64,000 nt of DNA, from assembly GCF_900699785.1 (NCBI RefSeq), contig NZ_LR535679.1, forward strand, positions 1,860,001 through 1,924,000. Direction: 5' to 3'. Under the pieces are notes generated by a model that was not told where the DNA came from, did no database searches, and saw only the letters and a list, made by a program, of their open reading frames with translations. Shown piece by piece: positions 1 to 9,100 of the stretch. A program made the translations under genes and the position numbers. The DNA comes from Campylobacter showae. GTDB taxonomy: Bacteria; Campylobacterota; Campylobacteria; Campylobacterales; Campylobacteraceae. The first letter of the stretch is position 1. Each line of letters begins with the position of its first letter.

Positions 1-1
1 G

Positions 2-883
2 GATATAAATCAAGGCGTCGATCAAGAAGGCGGCGAGATAGGCGCCGGGGATCAGGGCATAATGTTTGGCTTTGCCAGCTGCGAAGCGAACGAATATATG
101 CCCGCAGCCATAACCTACGCTAGGATGCTTTGCGATAAGGTTTATAAATTTGCCAAAGCCAATCCCGATAAACTCGGCGTCGATATAAAAACTCAGGTCA
201 CCGTAGACTACGGCACGAAGGATAACTTTGAGAGCTGCAAGCCTCAAAGCATCCACACTATCGTAGTTTCGGCCCCTTGTGTCGAGACGATGAAGATAGA
301 GGAGCTACGCGCCCTAGTGCAAACTCTCATCGACGATGCGGGCTTGCCAAAGGGTCTATATGATAAGAGCAAAACGCTAATCTACATCAACCCGACAGGC
401 CGCTACGTAAATCACAGCTCGCTTCACGACAGCGGGCTAACGGGTCGCAAGCTCATCGTAGATAGCTTTGGCGGATATAGTCCGATAGGCGGCGGCGCGC
501 AAAGCAGCAAAGACTACACGAAAGTCGATCGCAGCGGCCTTTATGCGGCGCGCTGGATAGCTAAAAACATCGTTGCTGCAGGCCTTGCTAAAAAATGCAT
601 CGTCCAGCTAAGCTACGCTATCGGTATGGCAAAGCCTACCTCTGTGAGCGTCGATACGATGGGCACGCAGATTGCCGGTATAAACGACGATATGCTGTCA
701 AATTTCGTTAGTGAAAATTTCGCCCTCACTCCGCGCTGGATCACCAATAAATTCGGCCTGGATAAACCCGGCAAAGATACGTTTTTATACGCTAAAGTAG
801 CAGCCAAAGGTCAAGTCGGAAACGCCAAATATCCGTGGGAAAAGCTTGACGCGGTTGATACTTTTAAAGCTTTGATTAAATAA
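2..883 (+). CDS. metK: S-adenosylmethionine synthase (5' end outside window)
   Basis: MetK makes S-adenosylmethionine from methionine and ATP in the cytoplasm. The reading frame is open from base 2, so the N-terminal part lies outside the window. The visible part begins with DINQGVDQ and contains the GAGDQG signature just before base 62, then a GGGAQSSKDYTKVDRS stretch that corresponds to the second signature (GGGAFSGKDPTKVDRS in E. coli). The C-terminus is complete and ends KALIK. An internal ATG at 62 is not the start, because conserved sequence lies upstream of it. A GC-rich hairpin follows the stop. Confidence 0.97.
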   Translation, partial: DINQGVDQEGGEIGAGDQGIMFGFASCEANEYMPAAITYARMLCDKVYKFAKANPDKLGVDIKTQVTVDYGTKDNFESCKPQSIHTIVVSAPCVETMKIEELRALVQTLIDDAGLPKGLYDKSKTLIYINPTGRYVNHSSLHDSGLTGRKLIVDSFGGYSPIGGGAQSSKDYTKVDRSGLYAARWIAKNIVAAGLAKKCIVQLSYAIGMAKPTSVSVDTMGTQIAGINDDMLSNFVSENFALTPRWITNKFGLDKPGKDTFLYAKVAAKGQVGNAKYPWEKLDAVDTFKALIK

Positions 884-889
884 ATCCTC

Positions 890-915
890 AAGCCCGCCAA
901 ATTTAATGCGGGCTT
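890..915 (+). terminator. Hairpin after metK
   Basis: An 8 bp perfect stem (AAGCCCGC / GCGGGCTT) with a 10 nt loop lies 7 nt after the metK stop. It is followed by AAATTTACCC rather than a clean T run, so it may be a weak terminator or a 3'-end stabilising hairpin. Confidence 0.55.
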
Positions 916-1014
916 AAATTTACCCTTAAATTTAAGGCTTCGTATGAAATTTCGTCCTGCTTTACGTCTTAAATTTACTTCACAAACGCGCGGTAAAATT
1001 TAAAGAGATTTCAA

Positions 1015-1614
1015 ATGCAAAATGCGACAAAACAAAACGGCAAAAACAAGACGCTTGGACTCGTTTTGCTCGGACTTTGCGCTTTTTATTTTATTTGCGC
1101 GCTAAGCATTTTTGTATTGCCTTTTGACGTGCTGGCTCGCTCGTCTTTGGCAAGAGATTTCGTGGAGGCTATGCTTAAAATTTACCCGGCCATTGAGAGA
1201 GCTTTTACTCATACCGATTTTACGCAAAAGGCCGCGTTTTATATCGCTTATATGGGGATTATCAAGGTCGTCACGCTTGTCGGTTTCGTAGCTGCTTGCT
1301 TGCTGTGTGGCAGTAAAGGACATAGAGCTCGCGTGATGAAACAAGCAAGAAAAGAAAATCCTGTCGTAAGATTTATTGTTTCTATTTTTGCTGTTTTGTT
1401 GGCTGCATTTTTTATAAATTTGGACTTTAACGGCACTTATATAGGCTACCGAAAACCAAAAAGTTCGCCGGAGTATGAGTGGATATTGACAACGCCGGGA
1501 GAACTGCTTTGGCAAGAAACGCTTGATTTTATTATTTTGCTTATCGTGGCGGCTTGTATATTTTACGCGGCGTTGCAAATTCGGTTGCTATTTCGCAAGC
1601 GCAAAGACCTCTGA
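1015..1614 (+). CDS. Hypothetical four-helix membrane protein
   Basis: I do not recognise this 199-residue protein. It has four hydrophobic segments, at about residues 15-37, 74-98, 112-133 and 168-190, with short basic loops and a basic C-terminal tail (FRKRKDL), so the C-terminus is probably cytoplasmic. Start ATG at 1015 has only a weak purine stretch (AAAGAGA) upstream. It stands alone between metK and the convergent lnt gene. The frame is longer than its shadows, and hydrophobicity supports a real membrane protein. No function is proposed. Confidence 0.7.
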   Translation: MQNATKQNGKNKTLGLVLLGLCAFYFICALSIFVLPFDVLARSSLARDFVEAMLKIYPAIERAFTHTDFTQKAAFYIAYMGIIKVVTLVGFVAACLLCGSKGHRARVMKQARKENPVVRFIVSIFAVLLAAFFINLDFNGTYIGYRKPKSSPEYEWILTTPGELLWQETLDFIILLIVAACIFYAALQIRLLFRKRKDL

Positions 1615-1625
1615 ATTTAGCAAAT

Positions 1626-2927
1626 TTATCTGAAAATTTTATCGAGCAAGCCTTGTTTTGGCGTTATTATCTCAGACGGCGAGCTGTTTACGCTGTGATA
1701 GATGGCTTTGCCGTATTTCGTCGCGTAGTATTTGAGTAAATTTCGCTGTAAATTTGGCTCGGTACTAGGCACGAACCAGCCGTTGTTCGTCACTGCGATC
1801 ATGACGTCAAATTCGCCTTCAAATAGCTCGTCCCTGGTCGCTTCGTAGCAGATCGCGTTTCTGATTTTAAGGCCCTCTATCTCGTAGTCGCTAGGGGTGC
1901 TTGCCGTCTCAAAATCCTTCGCGCCGCCGAAAAATATTTTATTTATCAAATCACGCGCAAATGCCGGTAGCGGGATCTCTTCGCCAAAAGGCACAAGGAT
2001 AAATTTATCCATCCGCCGCATCTTGCCGCGATCAAAGAAAAACGCCGAGTTGTAGTTGGTGCCGTTTTCGCGAGCTAGCGCGCCGGCGACGATAGCGATC
2101 TTTTGCGACTTTTCGAGCAGCTCTGTGATGAGATTTCGCTCGTGTGTCATATAGACGGGAAAGGCGCTCTCGGGCAAAATAATCGTCCTAAATCCAGCGC
2201 TTATCGCCTCGTCTATGATGTCTAAATTTTGATTTATAAACTCGTTTTTTAGCTGCTTTTGCCACTTTAGCTCTTGCGGAACGTCGGTGTTTGTTAGCTT
2301 TACTTCGAAAGGCAGGGTTTTAAAATTTGGCGTATCATACTGCACCGCGCAGGCTAAAAGCGCGACAAAAGCGATAAATTTGAAGCGGTTTTTGACGTAA
2401 AACAGGCACAAAATAGCGGCGAAAATAAACGTAAGCGCGAGCAAACTGGGCGCAAATATGCCCGGCACGAAAACGGCTTCTAAATTTAGCCAGTTAAAGC
2501 CGAAGGGATGGATGTTTGTAACTAGGATAAGCAGCAAGGCCCTTAGCCAAATTTGAGCCGGGATACCTGCTATCAAAAACAGCGCGCCGTAGATGATCCC
2601 GATAGCTAAAATTTCAAGCGGGATGAGGTAGCCAAGCTCGTAATAAACGAGGCTAAAGCTGATCCAGTAAAACCATAAAATCCCGACAAAAAATCCCGTC
2701 CAAAAAAAGCCGCGGCGGTCAAATTTGAGCAGCAAATAAAAGCCCGCGATCGCAAAAAACGGCGAGATAAAATTTAAAATTTCGCCGCCTAAAACATCGG
2801 CTAGTATAAAATTTGATATTAAAATCGCGCCGACAAAGGCTTTTATTATAATTTTAGTGCTAAAATAAGGGCTTAAAATTTTTTTTATTAAGGAACCCCA
2901 TGCAAGAAGGAAATTTCGTAGCTTCAT
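1626..2927 (-). CDS. lnt: Apolipoprotein N-acyltransferase
   Basis: Lnt transfers the third acyl chain onto lipoproteins in the inner membrane. The 433-residue frame has several N-terminal membrane helices (about 30-195) followed by a carbon-nitrogen hydrolase domain. The catalytic triad is visible as E253 (LPESAFP), K308 (MDKFILVPFGE) and C360 (NAICYE). The family is usually about 440-510 residues, so this is on the short side. The annotated start overlaps the divergent yajC start by 28 bp. No convincing ribosome-binding site or alternative start was found, so the N-terminus is uncertain. Lnt next to yajC-secDF is the same neighbourhood as in C. jejuni. Confidence 0.93.
   Translation of the reverse strand: MKLRNFLLAWGSLIKKILSPYFSTKIIIKAFVGAILISNFILADVLGGEILNFISPFFAIAGFYLLLKFDRRGFFWTGFFVGILWFYWISFSLVYYELGYLIPLEILAIGIIYGALFLIAGIPAQIWLRALLLILVTNIHPFGFNWLNLEAVFVPGIFAPSLLALTFIFAAILCLFYVKNRFKFIAFVALLACAVQYDTPNFKTLPFEVKLTNTDVPQELKWQKQLKNEFINQNLDIIDEAISAGFRTIILPESAFPVYMTHERNLITELLEKSQKIAIVAGALARENGTNYNSAFFFDRGKMRRMDKFILVPFGEEIPLPAFARDLINKIFFGGAKDFETASTPSDYEIEGLKIRNAICYEATRDELFEGEFDVMIAVTNNGWFVPSTEPNLQRNLLKYYATKYGKAIYHSVNSSPSEIITPKQGLLDKIFR
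2847..2852 (+). promoter_or_regulatory. Putative -10 box for the yajC-secD operon
   Basis: TATAAT within the palindrome ATTATAAT, about 48 nt before the yajC start. Because ATTATAAT reads the same on both strands it could also act toward lnt, but it lies inside the annotated lnt N-terminus. No -35 box is evident, which is normal for Campylobacter sigma-70 promoters. Confidence 0.45.
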
Positions 2928-3190
2928 TATTGCCTCTAGTCGTGCTTTTCGCGATATTTTATTTTTTGGTTATCAGACCGCAGCAAAAACAGCAAAAAGC
3001 TCATGCCGCAATGATAGCCGCACTCGAAAAAGGCGACAAGATCATAACTAGCGGCGGACTAATCTGCGAGGTGATAAAACCGGAAGAGGATTTTATCAGA
3101 GTTAAGCTTAACGACGACGTAATCGTGCGCGTTTCACGCGAATTCGTCGCGAAAAAAATAGAAAAAACAGAGACGAAAGCAAATGCGTAA
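2900..3190 (+). CDS. yajC: Preprotein translocase subunit YajC
   Basis: YajC is a small inner-membrane partner of SecDF in protein translocation. The 96-residue protein has one N-terminal membrane helix (about 6-24, VASLLPLVVLFAIFYFLVIRP) followed by the conserved RPQQKQQKAH segment and a basic cytoplasmic domain with the ITSGGL motif. An AAGGAA Shine-Dalgarno sequence lies 6-10 nt before the ATG. It overlaps secD by 8 bp and begins the long collinear run that continues to 16.3 kb. Confidence 0.96.
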   Translation: MQEGNFVASLLPLVVLFAIFYFLVIRPQQKQQKAHAAMIAALEKGDKIITSGGLICEVIKPEEDFIRVKLNDDVIVRVSREFVAKKIEKTETKANA

Positions 3191-4763
3191 CGGCAAAATA
3201 ACGTATAGGCTGATCATCTTTGCTTTGGCTTTGATTTTCGGCATTATCTTTTCCGCGCCGTCGTTTACGGACAAGCTAGGCGGCTCTAAAATCAGTCTAG
3301 GACTTGATTTGCAGGGCGGACTTCATATGCTTCTTGGCGTCGAGACCGAAGAGGCCATACACTCGAAGATCAAGTCGATAGCCGCTAGCGTGAACTATTT
3401 TGCGAAAAAAGAGGATGTTTTGATCGATAGCTTTAAGATCCGCGAAGACAAGGTGGACTTTGAGCTGCTTGACGCGGACGAAGCCGCTAAAATCGACGGC
3501 ATGCTAAAAGATATCAAGGGTCTTAACGTACAAAAAGACGGCCTAAAATACTCGGTCGGCTTAACTGACGCCGAGAAGGCCGAAACTATCGAATACGCGA
3601 TAAATCAAGCGGTAGAAACGATCAGAAACCGTCTCGATCAGTTCGGTCTAGCTGAGCCTACGGTAGCAAGACAGGGCAAGGATAATATCCTAGTCGAGCT
3701 TCCTGGCATCAAAACGGCGGCCGACGAGCAGCGCGCACGCGATCTCATCGCAAAAGCCGCGCACCTCCAACTGATGGCCGTCGATGAAAAGCGCCAGTCG
3801 CAGGCAAACTCTATGAGCGAGGCCGAGGCTGAGAGCTACGGCGACATCGTCTATCCGGACGTCAAAAACGAGCAGATAAAATACGTCGTAAAAAACATCC
3901 CCGTACTTGACGGCGCGATGCTAACGGACGCTAGGGTTGCCTTTGATCAGCGCACCAACTCGCCTATCATCAGCTTTACTTTAAACGCCGAGGGAGCTAG
4001 GATATTTGGCGATTTTACCGGCGCAAACGTCGGCAAGCGCCTAGCTATCGTGCTTGACGGCAGGGTTTACTCGGCTCCGTCGATAAACGAGAGAATCGGC
4101 GGCGGAAGCGGTCAGATAAGCGGCGGATTTAGCGTAGAGGAGGCTCACGACGTAGCTATCGCGCTTAGAAGCGGCGCTCTTTTGGCTCCGGTAAAAATGC
4201 TAGAAAAACGAAGCGTAGGACCAAGTCTGGGCGCCGATAGCATAAGACAATCGATGATCGCGCTAGCCTCGGCTTCGGTTTTGGTGGTGCTGTTTATGAT
4301 AGCTTATTACGGATTTAGCGGCATTTTGGCAAATATCGCGCTTGTCGCAAATATCTTAATATTAGTCGCCGTGATGGCGATGTTCGGCGCTGCTTTAACG
4401 CTACCGGGAATGGCAGGTATAGTGCTAACCATCGGTATGGCCGTGGATGCCAACGTCATCATAAACGAGCGTATCAGAGAGCTGCTGCGCGACGGAGCCA
4501 GTATCGCAACGAGCGTGAAAAAAGGCTACGAAAACGCGATGAGCGCGATCATAGACGCAAATTTGACCACGCTTATCACCTCGGTCGTGCTTTATGCCTA
4601 CGGTACGGGACCTGTTAAGGGCTTTGCCGTTACTATGGGCATAGGCATCATCGCTTCGATGATAACGGCGATCTTGGGTACTCACGGTATGTTTGATACG
4701 ATTATAAATAAAATAGAAAAAAGCGGTAACACGCGGTTTTGGTTCGGTTATAAAAGGGTATAA
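3183..4763 (+). CDS. secD: Protein translocase subunit SecD
   Basis: SecD works with SecF to pull secreted proteins across the inner membrane using the proton gradient. The 526-residue protein has an N-terminal helix (about 7-29), the D1 motif GLDLQGGLHM, a large periplasmic region, and a C-terminal block of about five membrane helices from residue 355. The conserved transmembrane motif GMAVDANVIINERIREL is present. Length matches other epsilonproteobacterial SecD proteins, which are shorter than E. coli SecD (615). It overlaps yajC and directly abuts secF. Confidence 0.97.
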   Translation: MRNGKITYRLIIFALALIFGIIFSAPSFTDKLGGSKISLGLDLQGGLHMLLGVETEEAIHSKIKSIAASVNYFAKKEDVLIDSFKIREDKVDFELLDADEAAKIDGMLKDIKGLNVQKDGLKYSVGLTDAEKAETIEYAINQAVETIRNRLDQFGLAEPTVARQGKDNILVELPGIKTAADEQRARDLIAKAAHLQLMAVDEKRQSQANSMSEAEAESYGDIVYPDVKNEQIKYVVKNIPVLDGAMLTDARVAFDQRTNSPIISFTLNAEGARIFGDFTGANVGKRLAIVLDGRVYSAPSINERIGGGSGQISGGFSVEEAHDVAIALRSGALLAPVKMLEKRSVGPSLGADSIRQSMIALASASVLVVLFMIAYYGFSGILANIALVANILILVAVMAMFGAALTLPGMAGIVLTIGMAVDANVIINERIRELLRDGASIATSVKKGYENAMSAIIDANLTTLITSVVLYAYGTGPVKGFAVTMGIGIIASMITAILGTHGMFDTIINKIEKSGNTRFWFGYKRV

Positions 4764-5735
4764 ATGCAATTTTTCTCAAAGGCACATGTTTATGATTTTA
4801 TGAGCAAGCGCTACATAGCGCTAGCCGTCTCGGCCGTGCTATTTTTCGGATCGCTTTTTTTGATGGCGACGAAAGGCTTTAACTACGGCATCGACTTTTC
4901 CGGCGGTACGCTCATCCAGGTGAAATACGATAGCGCGGTCTCGCTGGATAAAATTCGCGCGGCTTTGGCAAAAGACGAAGCCTATAAAAACGCGAGCGTT
5001 ACGGAGTTTGGCTCGGCGGAAGAGGTTACGATTAGATTTTCTGGGGCAAACTCAAATTTGGGTAGCGACGTCGGAGCTAGCGTTGCCGAGCTTTTAAAAG
5101 ATACGGGTAAATTTGAGATCCGCCGTACGGACGTGGTCGGACCTAAAGTCGGCGACGAACTACGCGAAAAGGGCGTGATGGCGCTTGCGATTTCGCTTGT
5201 GGGTATTTTGATCTACATCGCGTTTAGATTCGAGTGGAGATTTGCGATGGCGGCGGTAGCTTCGGAGATACACGACGTCGTGATCACGATGGGCGCGATC
5301 AGCTTTTTTGCTATCGACGTAAATTTAGACACGCTTGCGGCGATCCTTACGGTCGTGGGCTACTCGTTAAACGATACTATCATCGTCTTTGACCGTATCA
5401 GAGAAAATATCAAAACCAGCAAGAGCACGCATCTTGACACGATAATAAACGAATCGGTCTCCGCGACGCTAACTAGAACGATACTCACATCAGGCACCAC
5501 GCTCATCACGGTCGTCGTGCTATTTTTGTTCGGCGGAGATATGATACACGGATTTTCTTTGGCGCTGATAGTGGGCATCGTCATCGGTACGCTTAGCTCG
5601 ATATTCGTCGCCGCACCTATGCTTTTATGGTTTAAATTTAGCGTAGAGAAATACCGCGCTATGGAAGCGGAAAAGGCGCGCATACAAAGAGAGAAAGACA
5701 AGCAACGCGCGATGTTTGAAAAAGGCACTATATAA
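4764..5735 (+). CDS. secF: Protein translocase subunit SecF
   Basis: SecF is the partner of SecD. The 323-residue protein has an N-terminal helix (about 18-38), the GIDFSGGTLIQV motif, a short periplasmic domain and five C-terminal helices, with the conserved motif YSLNDTIIVFDRIREN. The ATG follows the secD stop with no gap, so translation is probably coupled. The C-terminus is a charged tail rich in K, R and E. Confidence 0.97.
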   Translation: MQFFSKAHVYDFMSKRYIALAVSAVLFFGSLFLMATKGFNYGIDFSGGTLIQVKYDSAVSLDKIRAALAKDEAYKNASVTEFGSAEEVTIRFSGANSNLGSDVGASVAELLKDTGKFEIRRTDVVGPKVGDELREKGVMALAISLVGILIYIAFRFEWRFAMAAVASEIHDVVITMGAISFFAIDVNLDTLAAILTVVGYSLNDTIIVFDRIRENIKTSKSTHLDTIINESVSATLTRTILTSGTTLITVVVLFLFGGDMIHGFSLALIVGIVIGTLSSIFVAAPMLLWFKFSVEKYRAMEAEKARIQREKDKQRAMFEKGTI

Positions 5736-5744
5736 GGAGAAGCG

Positions 5745-6083
5745 ATGAACTGGGGTAAGGTTGTTTATATATTTTTCGCGCTTATGAGCCTGACGACGAC
5801 GGCGGGATTTTTGTACGATAAAAATGAGATTGCGCTATTTGTAGCGGCGAGCGTAAACGTGATCTCGACGCTGCTAAAAATCGGCGTCAAAAACGTCTTT
5901 GCCGCCGAGCTTTTTGCTAGCTCGCTAGTGGCCGACTTGCACCTTATTCCGGCTTTTGTGCTACTTCAGGTAAACGGCAACGCGCATATGGCGTATTCGC
6001 TAGCGATCGGCGCCGCGATAGCAAACGTCTTTTCTCTAGCGCTTGTTTTGGTTGAGTCCGGCAAGACGCAAGAAGAATTTTAG
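5745..6083 (+). CDS. DUF6394-type small membrane protein
   Basis: A 112-residue protein made almost entirely of hydrophobic segments (about 5-24, 28-48, 50-75 and 80-104). Proteins of this kind sit between secF and leuS in several epsilonproteobacteria and are annotated DUF6394; no function is known to me. A strong AAGGAG lies 5 nt before the ATG. It starts 9 nt after secF and ends 8 nt before leuS, so it belongs to the same transcript. Confidence 0.82.
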   Translation: MNWGKVVYIFFALMSLTTTAGFLYDKNEIALFVAASVNVISTLLKIGVKNVFAAELFASSLVADLHLIPAFVLLQVNGNAHMAYSLAIGAAIANVFSLALVLVESGKTQEEF

Positions 6084-6091
6084 GAGTAAAA

Positions 6092-8563
6092 ATGAGTGAA
6101 AATTTAAAATACGAGCCTGCGAAAATAGAAAAAAAATGGAGAGAAATTTGGAGCAAAAGCGGCGAATTTGAGCCCAAAGACGACTATAGCCTACCTAAAA
6201 AATATATCCTAAGCATGTTTCCATACCCTAGCGGACGCATCCACATGGGGCACGTGCGAAACTACTCTATCGGCGACGCCCTAGCTCGCTACTACCGCAA
6301 AAAGGGCTATAACGTTTTGCATCCTATCGGCTTTGATAGCTTTGGTATGCCTGCGGAAAATGCGGCGATAAAGCACAAAATCCATCCTAAAATTTGGACT
6401 TACGAAAATATAGACTACATGCGCGGCGAGCTTGATGCTTTGGGACTTAGCTTTTCTAAAAAGCGCGAATTTGCGACGTCTGATCCGCTTTATACTAAAT
6501 TTGAACAAGAATTTTTCATCAAAATGTACGAAAAGGGGCTGGTTTACCGAAAAAGCGCGGTAGTAAATTGGTGCGAATACGACCAAACGGTGCTTGCAAA
6601 CGAGCAGGTCGAAGACGGATGCTGCTGGAGATGCGGAAATGCCGTCGTCCAGCGCGAACTGCCCGGCTACTACCTAAAGATAACTAGCTACGCGCAGGAG
6701 TTGCTGGACGATTTAAAAAAGTTAGAGGGCAAATGGCCGTCTCAAGTGCTTACGATGCAGGAAAACTGGATCGGTAAGAGCTTTGGACTTGAGTTTAAAT
6801 TTGAGCTAGACGAGGAGTCGAAGCAAATTTTAGAAGGCGGCGAGCAGATAGAGGGCTTTGAGGTATTTACTACGCGCCCGGATACGATTTACGGCGTTAG
6901 CTATGCTGCCTTGGCACCTGAGCACAGGATCGTAAAAAGACTGCTTAACGCAGACAAGTTAGAGCCGCAAAAAGCGGAAAAAATTAGAAAAATTTTAAAT
7001 CAAAGCCCGCGCGAACGCCAAGCTAGCGAAAAAGACGGACTGTATTTGGGTATAAACGTCTTACACCCGCTAACCGGAGAAAAAGTGCCGGTTTGGGTAG
7101 CCAATTTCGTCCTAGCAGACTACGGTAGCGGCGCTGTTATGGCGGTGCCGGCTCACGACGAGCGCGACTATGAGTTTGCGAGTAAATTTGACCTGCCGAT
7201 AAAGCCGGTGGTTAAGCCCATGCAGGGCGAATTTGAGGGCGGCAAGGCTCTAACGGAGTACGGAATATCTATAAATTCGCCGCTCATAAACGGTCTTGGC
7301 AGCGAAGAGGCCAAACTAAAAATAATAGAAAAATTTGAAGCGGATAAAATCGGCAAACGCGTCGTAAATTTTAAAATCCGCGACTGGGGTATCTCCAGAC
7401 AGCGCTACTGGGGCGCGCCGATACCGATGGTGCACTGCAAGCGCTGCGGCGTCGTGCCTGAAAAGATCGAAAATCTGCCCGTGACGCTGCCTGACGACGT
7501 ACAGATAACAGGCGAAGGAAATCCGCTAGATAAGCACGAGAGCTGGAAACACGTAAAGTGTCCAAAATGCGGCGGCGAGGCTATCCGCGAGACCGATACG
7601 ATGGATACGTTTTTTGAGAGTAGTTGGTATTTCGCTAGATACGCCAGCGACGAAAAGACGTGGCAGGAACGCGCGTTTGATGCTAAAAGCGTGAATTATT
7701 GGATGAACGTGGATCAGTATATCGGCGGTATCGAGCATGCGATCTTGCACCTACTTTACGCGAGGTTTTTCCAAAAGGCCTTGCGAGACCTGGGCTACCT
7801 AAGAGACGACGAGCCGTTTGAGCGACTGCTTACTCAAGGCATGGTGCTAAAAGACGGCAAAAAAATGAGTAAAAGTAAGGGTAACGTAGTTGATCCCGAC
7901 GACATTATTAGCAAATATGGCGCCGATACGGCGAGGCTTTTTATCCTATTTGCCGCGCCTCCGCAAAAAGAACTTGAGTGGAACGATAGCGCGGTCGAGG
8001 GCGCATTTAGGTTTTTAAACCGCTTATACGAACGAAGCGCGAATGTCAAAAAATGTACTCAAATCCCGCAGATAGCGCACGCAAATTTGAGCAAAGAAGA
8101 AAAATACGCGCGAATGAAGGTTTATGAGGCGCTTAAAAAATCAAACGACGTTTATGAAGAAAATTTTGCCTTGAATACCCTAATCGCGGCCTGCATGGAA
8201 GCTCTAAATGCCGTAAATGCGCAGGATAACGAGGATGTGACTACGGAAGCCTTTTTTATCATTTTAAATTTACTCGAGCCTATCGTGCCGCATATAGCAA
8301 ACGAGCTTAGCGAGCAACTATTTGGCAGGGCGAATTTTACTAAAATAGAAATTTTGGACGAGGTTTTTGAAAAAGATAGCTTAAATTTGGCTATCACCGT
8401 TAACGGCAAAAGGCGCGGCGAATTTGAAGCGCCGAGCAGCGCAAATGAGGACGAGGTTTTGGCTCTAGCTAGACAAAGCGCGGCTAAATGGCTAGAAGGA
8501 AAAGAAATAATCAAACAAATTTACGTGAACGGAAAGCTCGTAAATTTCGTAATAAAAGGCTAA
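6092..8563 (+). CDS. leuS: Leucyl-tRNA synthetase
   Basis: LeuRS charges tRNA-Leu with leucine in the cytoplasm. At 823 residues it is full length for a bacterial enzyme. The class I HIGH motif appears as HMGH in [14 protein letters not shown] (about residue 48), the CP1 editing domain carries TTRPDTIYG (about 261), zinc-ribbon-like cysteine pairs are seen near 172 and 450, and the KMSKS motif is in KKMSKSKGN (about 590). An AGGAG lies before the ATG. It is followed after 3 nt by lptE, the same pairing as in C. jejuni. Confidence 0.98.
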   Translation: MSENLKYEPAKIEKKWREIWSKSGEFEPKDDYSLPKKYILSMFPYPSGRIHMGHVRNYSIGDALARYYRKKGYNVLHPIGFDSFGMPAENAAIKHKIHPKIWTYENIDYMRGELDALGLSFSKKREFATSDPLYTKFEQEFFIKMYEKGLVYRKSAVVNWCEYDQTVLANEQVEDGCCWRCGNAVVQRELPGYYLKITSYAQELLDDLKKLEGKWPSQVLTMQENWIGKSFGLEFKFELDEESKQILEGGEQIEGFEVFTTRPDTIYGVSYAALAPEHRIVKRLLNADKLEPQKAEKIRKILNQSPRERQASEKDGLYLGINVLHPLTGEKVPVWVANFVLADYGSGAVMAVPAHDERDYEFASKFDLPIKPVVKPMQGEFEGGKALTEYGISINSPLINGLGSEEAKLKIIEKFEADKIGKRVVNFKIRDWGISRQRYWGAPIPMVHCKRCGVVPEKIENLPVTLPDDVQITGEGNPLDKHESWKHVKCPKCGGEAIRETDTMDTFFESSWYFARYASDEKTWQERAFDAKSVNYWMNVDQYIGGIEHAILHLLYARFFQKALRDLGYLRDDEPFERLLTQGMVLKDGKKMSKSKGNVVDPDDIISKYGADTARLFILFAAPPQKELEWNDSAVEGAFRFLNRLYERSANVKKCTQIPQIAHANLSKEEKYARMKVYEALKKSNDVYEENFALNTLIAACMEALNAVNAQDNEDVTTEAFFIILNLLEPIVPHIANELSEQLFGRANFTKIEILDEVFEKDSLNLAITVNGKRRGEFEAPSSANEDEVLALARQSAAKWLEGKEIIKQIYVNGKLVNFVIKG

Positions 8564-8566
8564 AAT

Positions 8567-9100
8567 TTGAAGATAAAAATTTTACTATTTTTAGCGGCTT
8601 TTGTCTTGGTCGGATGCGGCTATAAGCCCGTCTCAAAGATCACGAACGACATAATGGGCGACCGCGTCTACGTAAACGTGCTAATAAGCAAAGAAGAGCC
8701 TAAAAATAGCGTCTGGATCAAAGATAGCGTGCTAGAGGGTATCGTAACAAGGCTAGGTAAGCGCATGAGCTACGATAAAAACGAGCCTACGACGATAACG
8801 GTCTCGATCAAATCGCTCAACTACCAGGCGTTGCTATATGACGAAAACGGCTACGTGACGTCGTATAAAGCGATACTAACGCTAAATTTCGATACTAAGT
8901 TAAAAGGCGGCAAGATGCTATCGGTGACGACTTCGGGCGAGCATGACTTTACCGTCTCGCAAAAGGTAAGGGATACTAGATTTGCCGACGGCGTCATCAG
9001 CGAGAGCGAGAAGTATAACGCCATAAAAGAGGCTTCGCAAGAGGCTTTTGACGAGTATATCGCAGTGCTTGCGGTAAAGGGGCTAAAAAATGGCAATTAG
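8567..9100 (+). CDS. lptE: LPS-assembly lipoprotein LptE-like
   Basis: Predicted outer-membrane lipoprotein that plugs LptD during lipopolysaccharide insertion. The 177-residue product starts with TTG at 8567 and has a lipoprotein signal ending in the lipobox LVGCGY (Cys near residue 17). The rest is an alpha/beta domain of the LptE type (SVWIKDSVLEGIVTRLGKR, then QEAFDEY near the end). The call rests on the lipobox and on its position directly after leuS, as in C. jejuni. The last 11 bp overlap the next gene. Confidence 0.82.
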   Translation: MKIKILLFLAAFVLVGCGYKPVSKITNDIMGDRVYVNVLISKEEPKNSVWIKDSVLEGIVTRLGKRMSYDKNEPTTITVSIKSLNYQALLYDENGYVTSYKAILTLNFDTKLKGGKMLSVTTSGEHDFTVSQKVRDTRFADGVISESEKYNAIKEASQEAFDEYIAVLAVKGLKNGN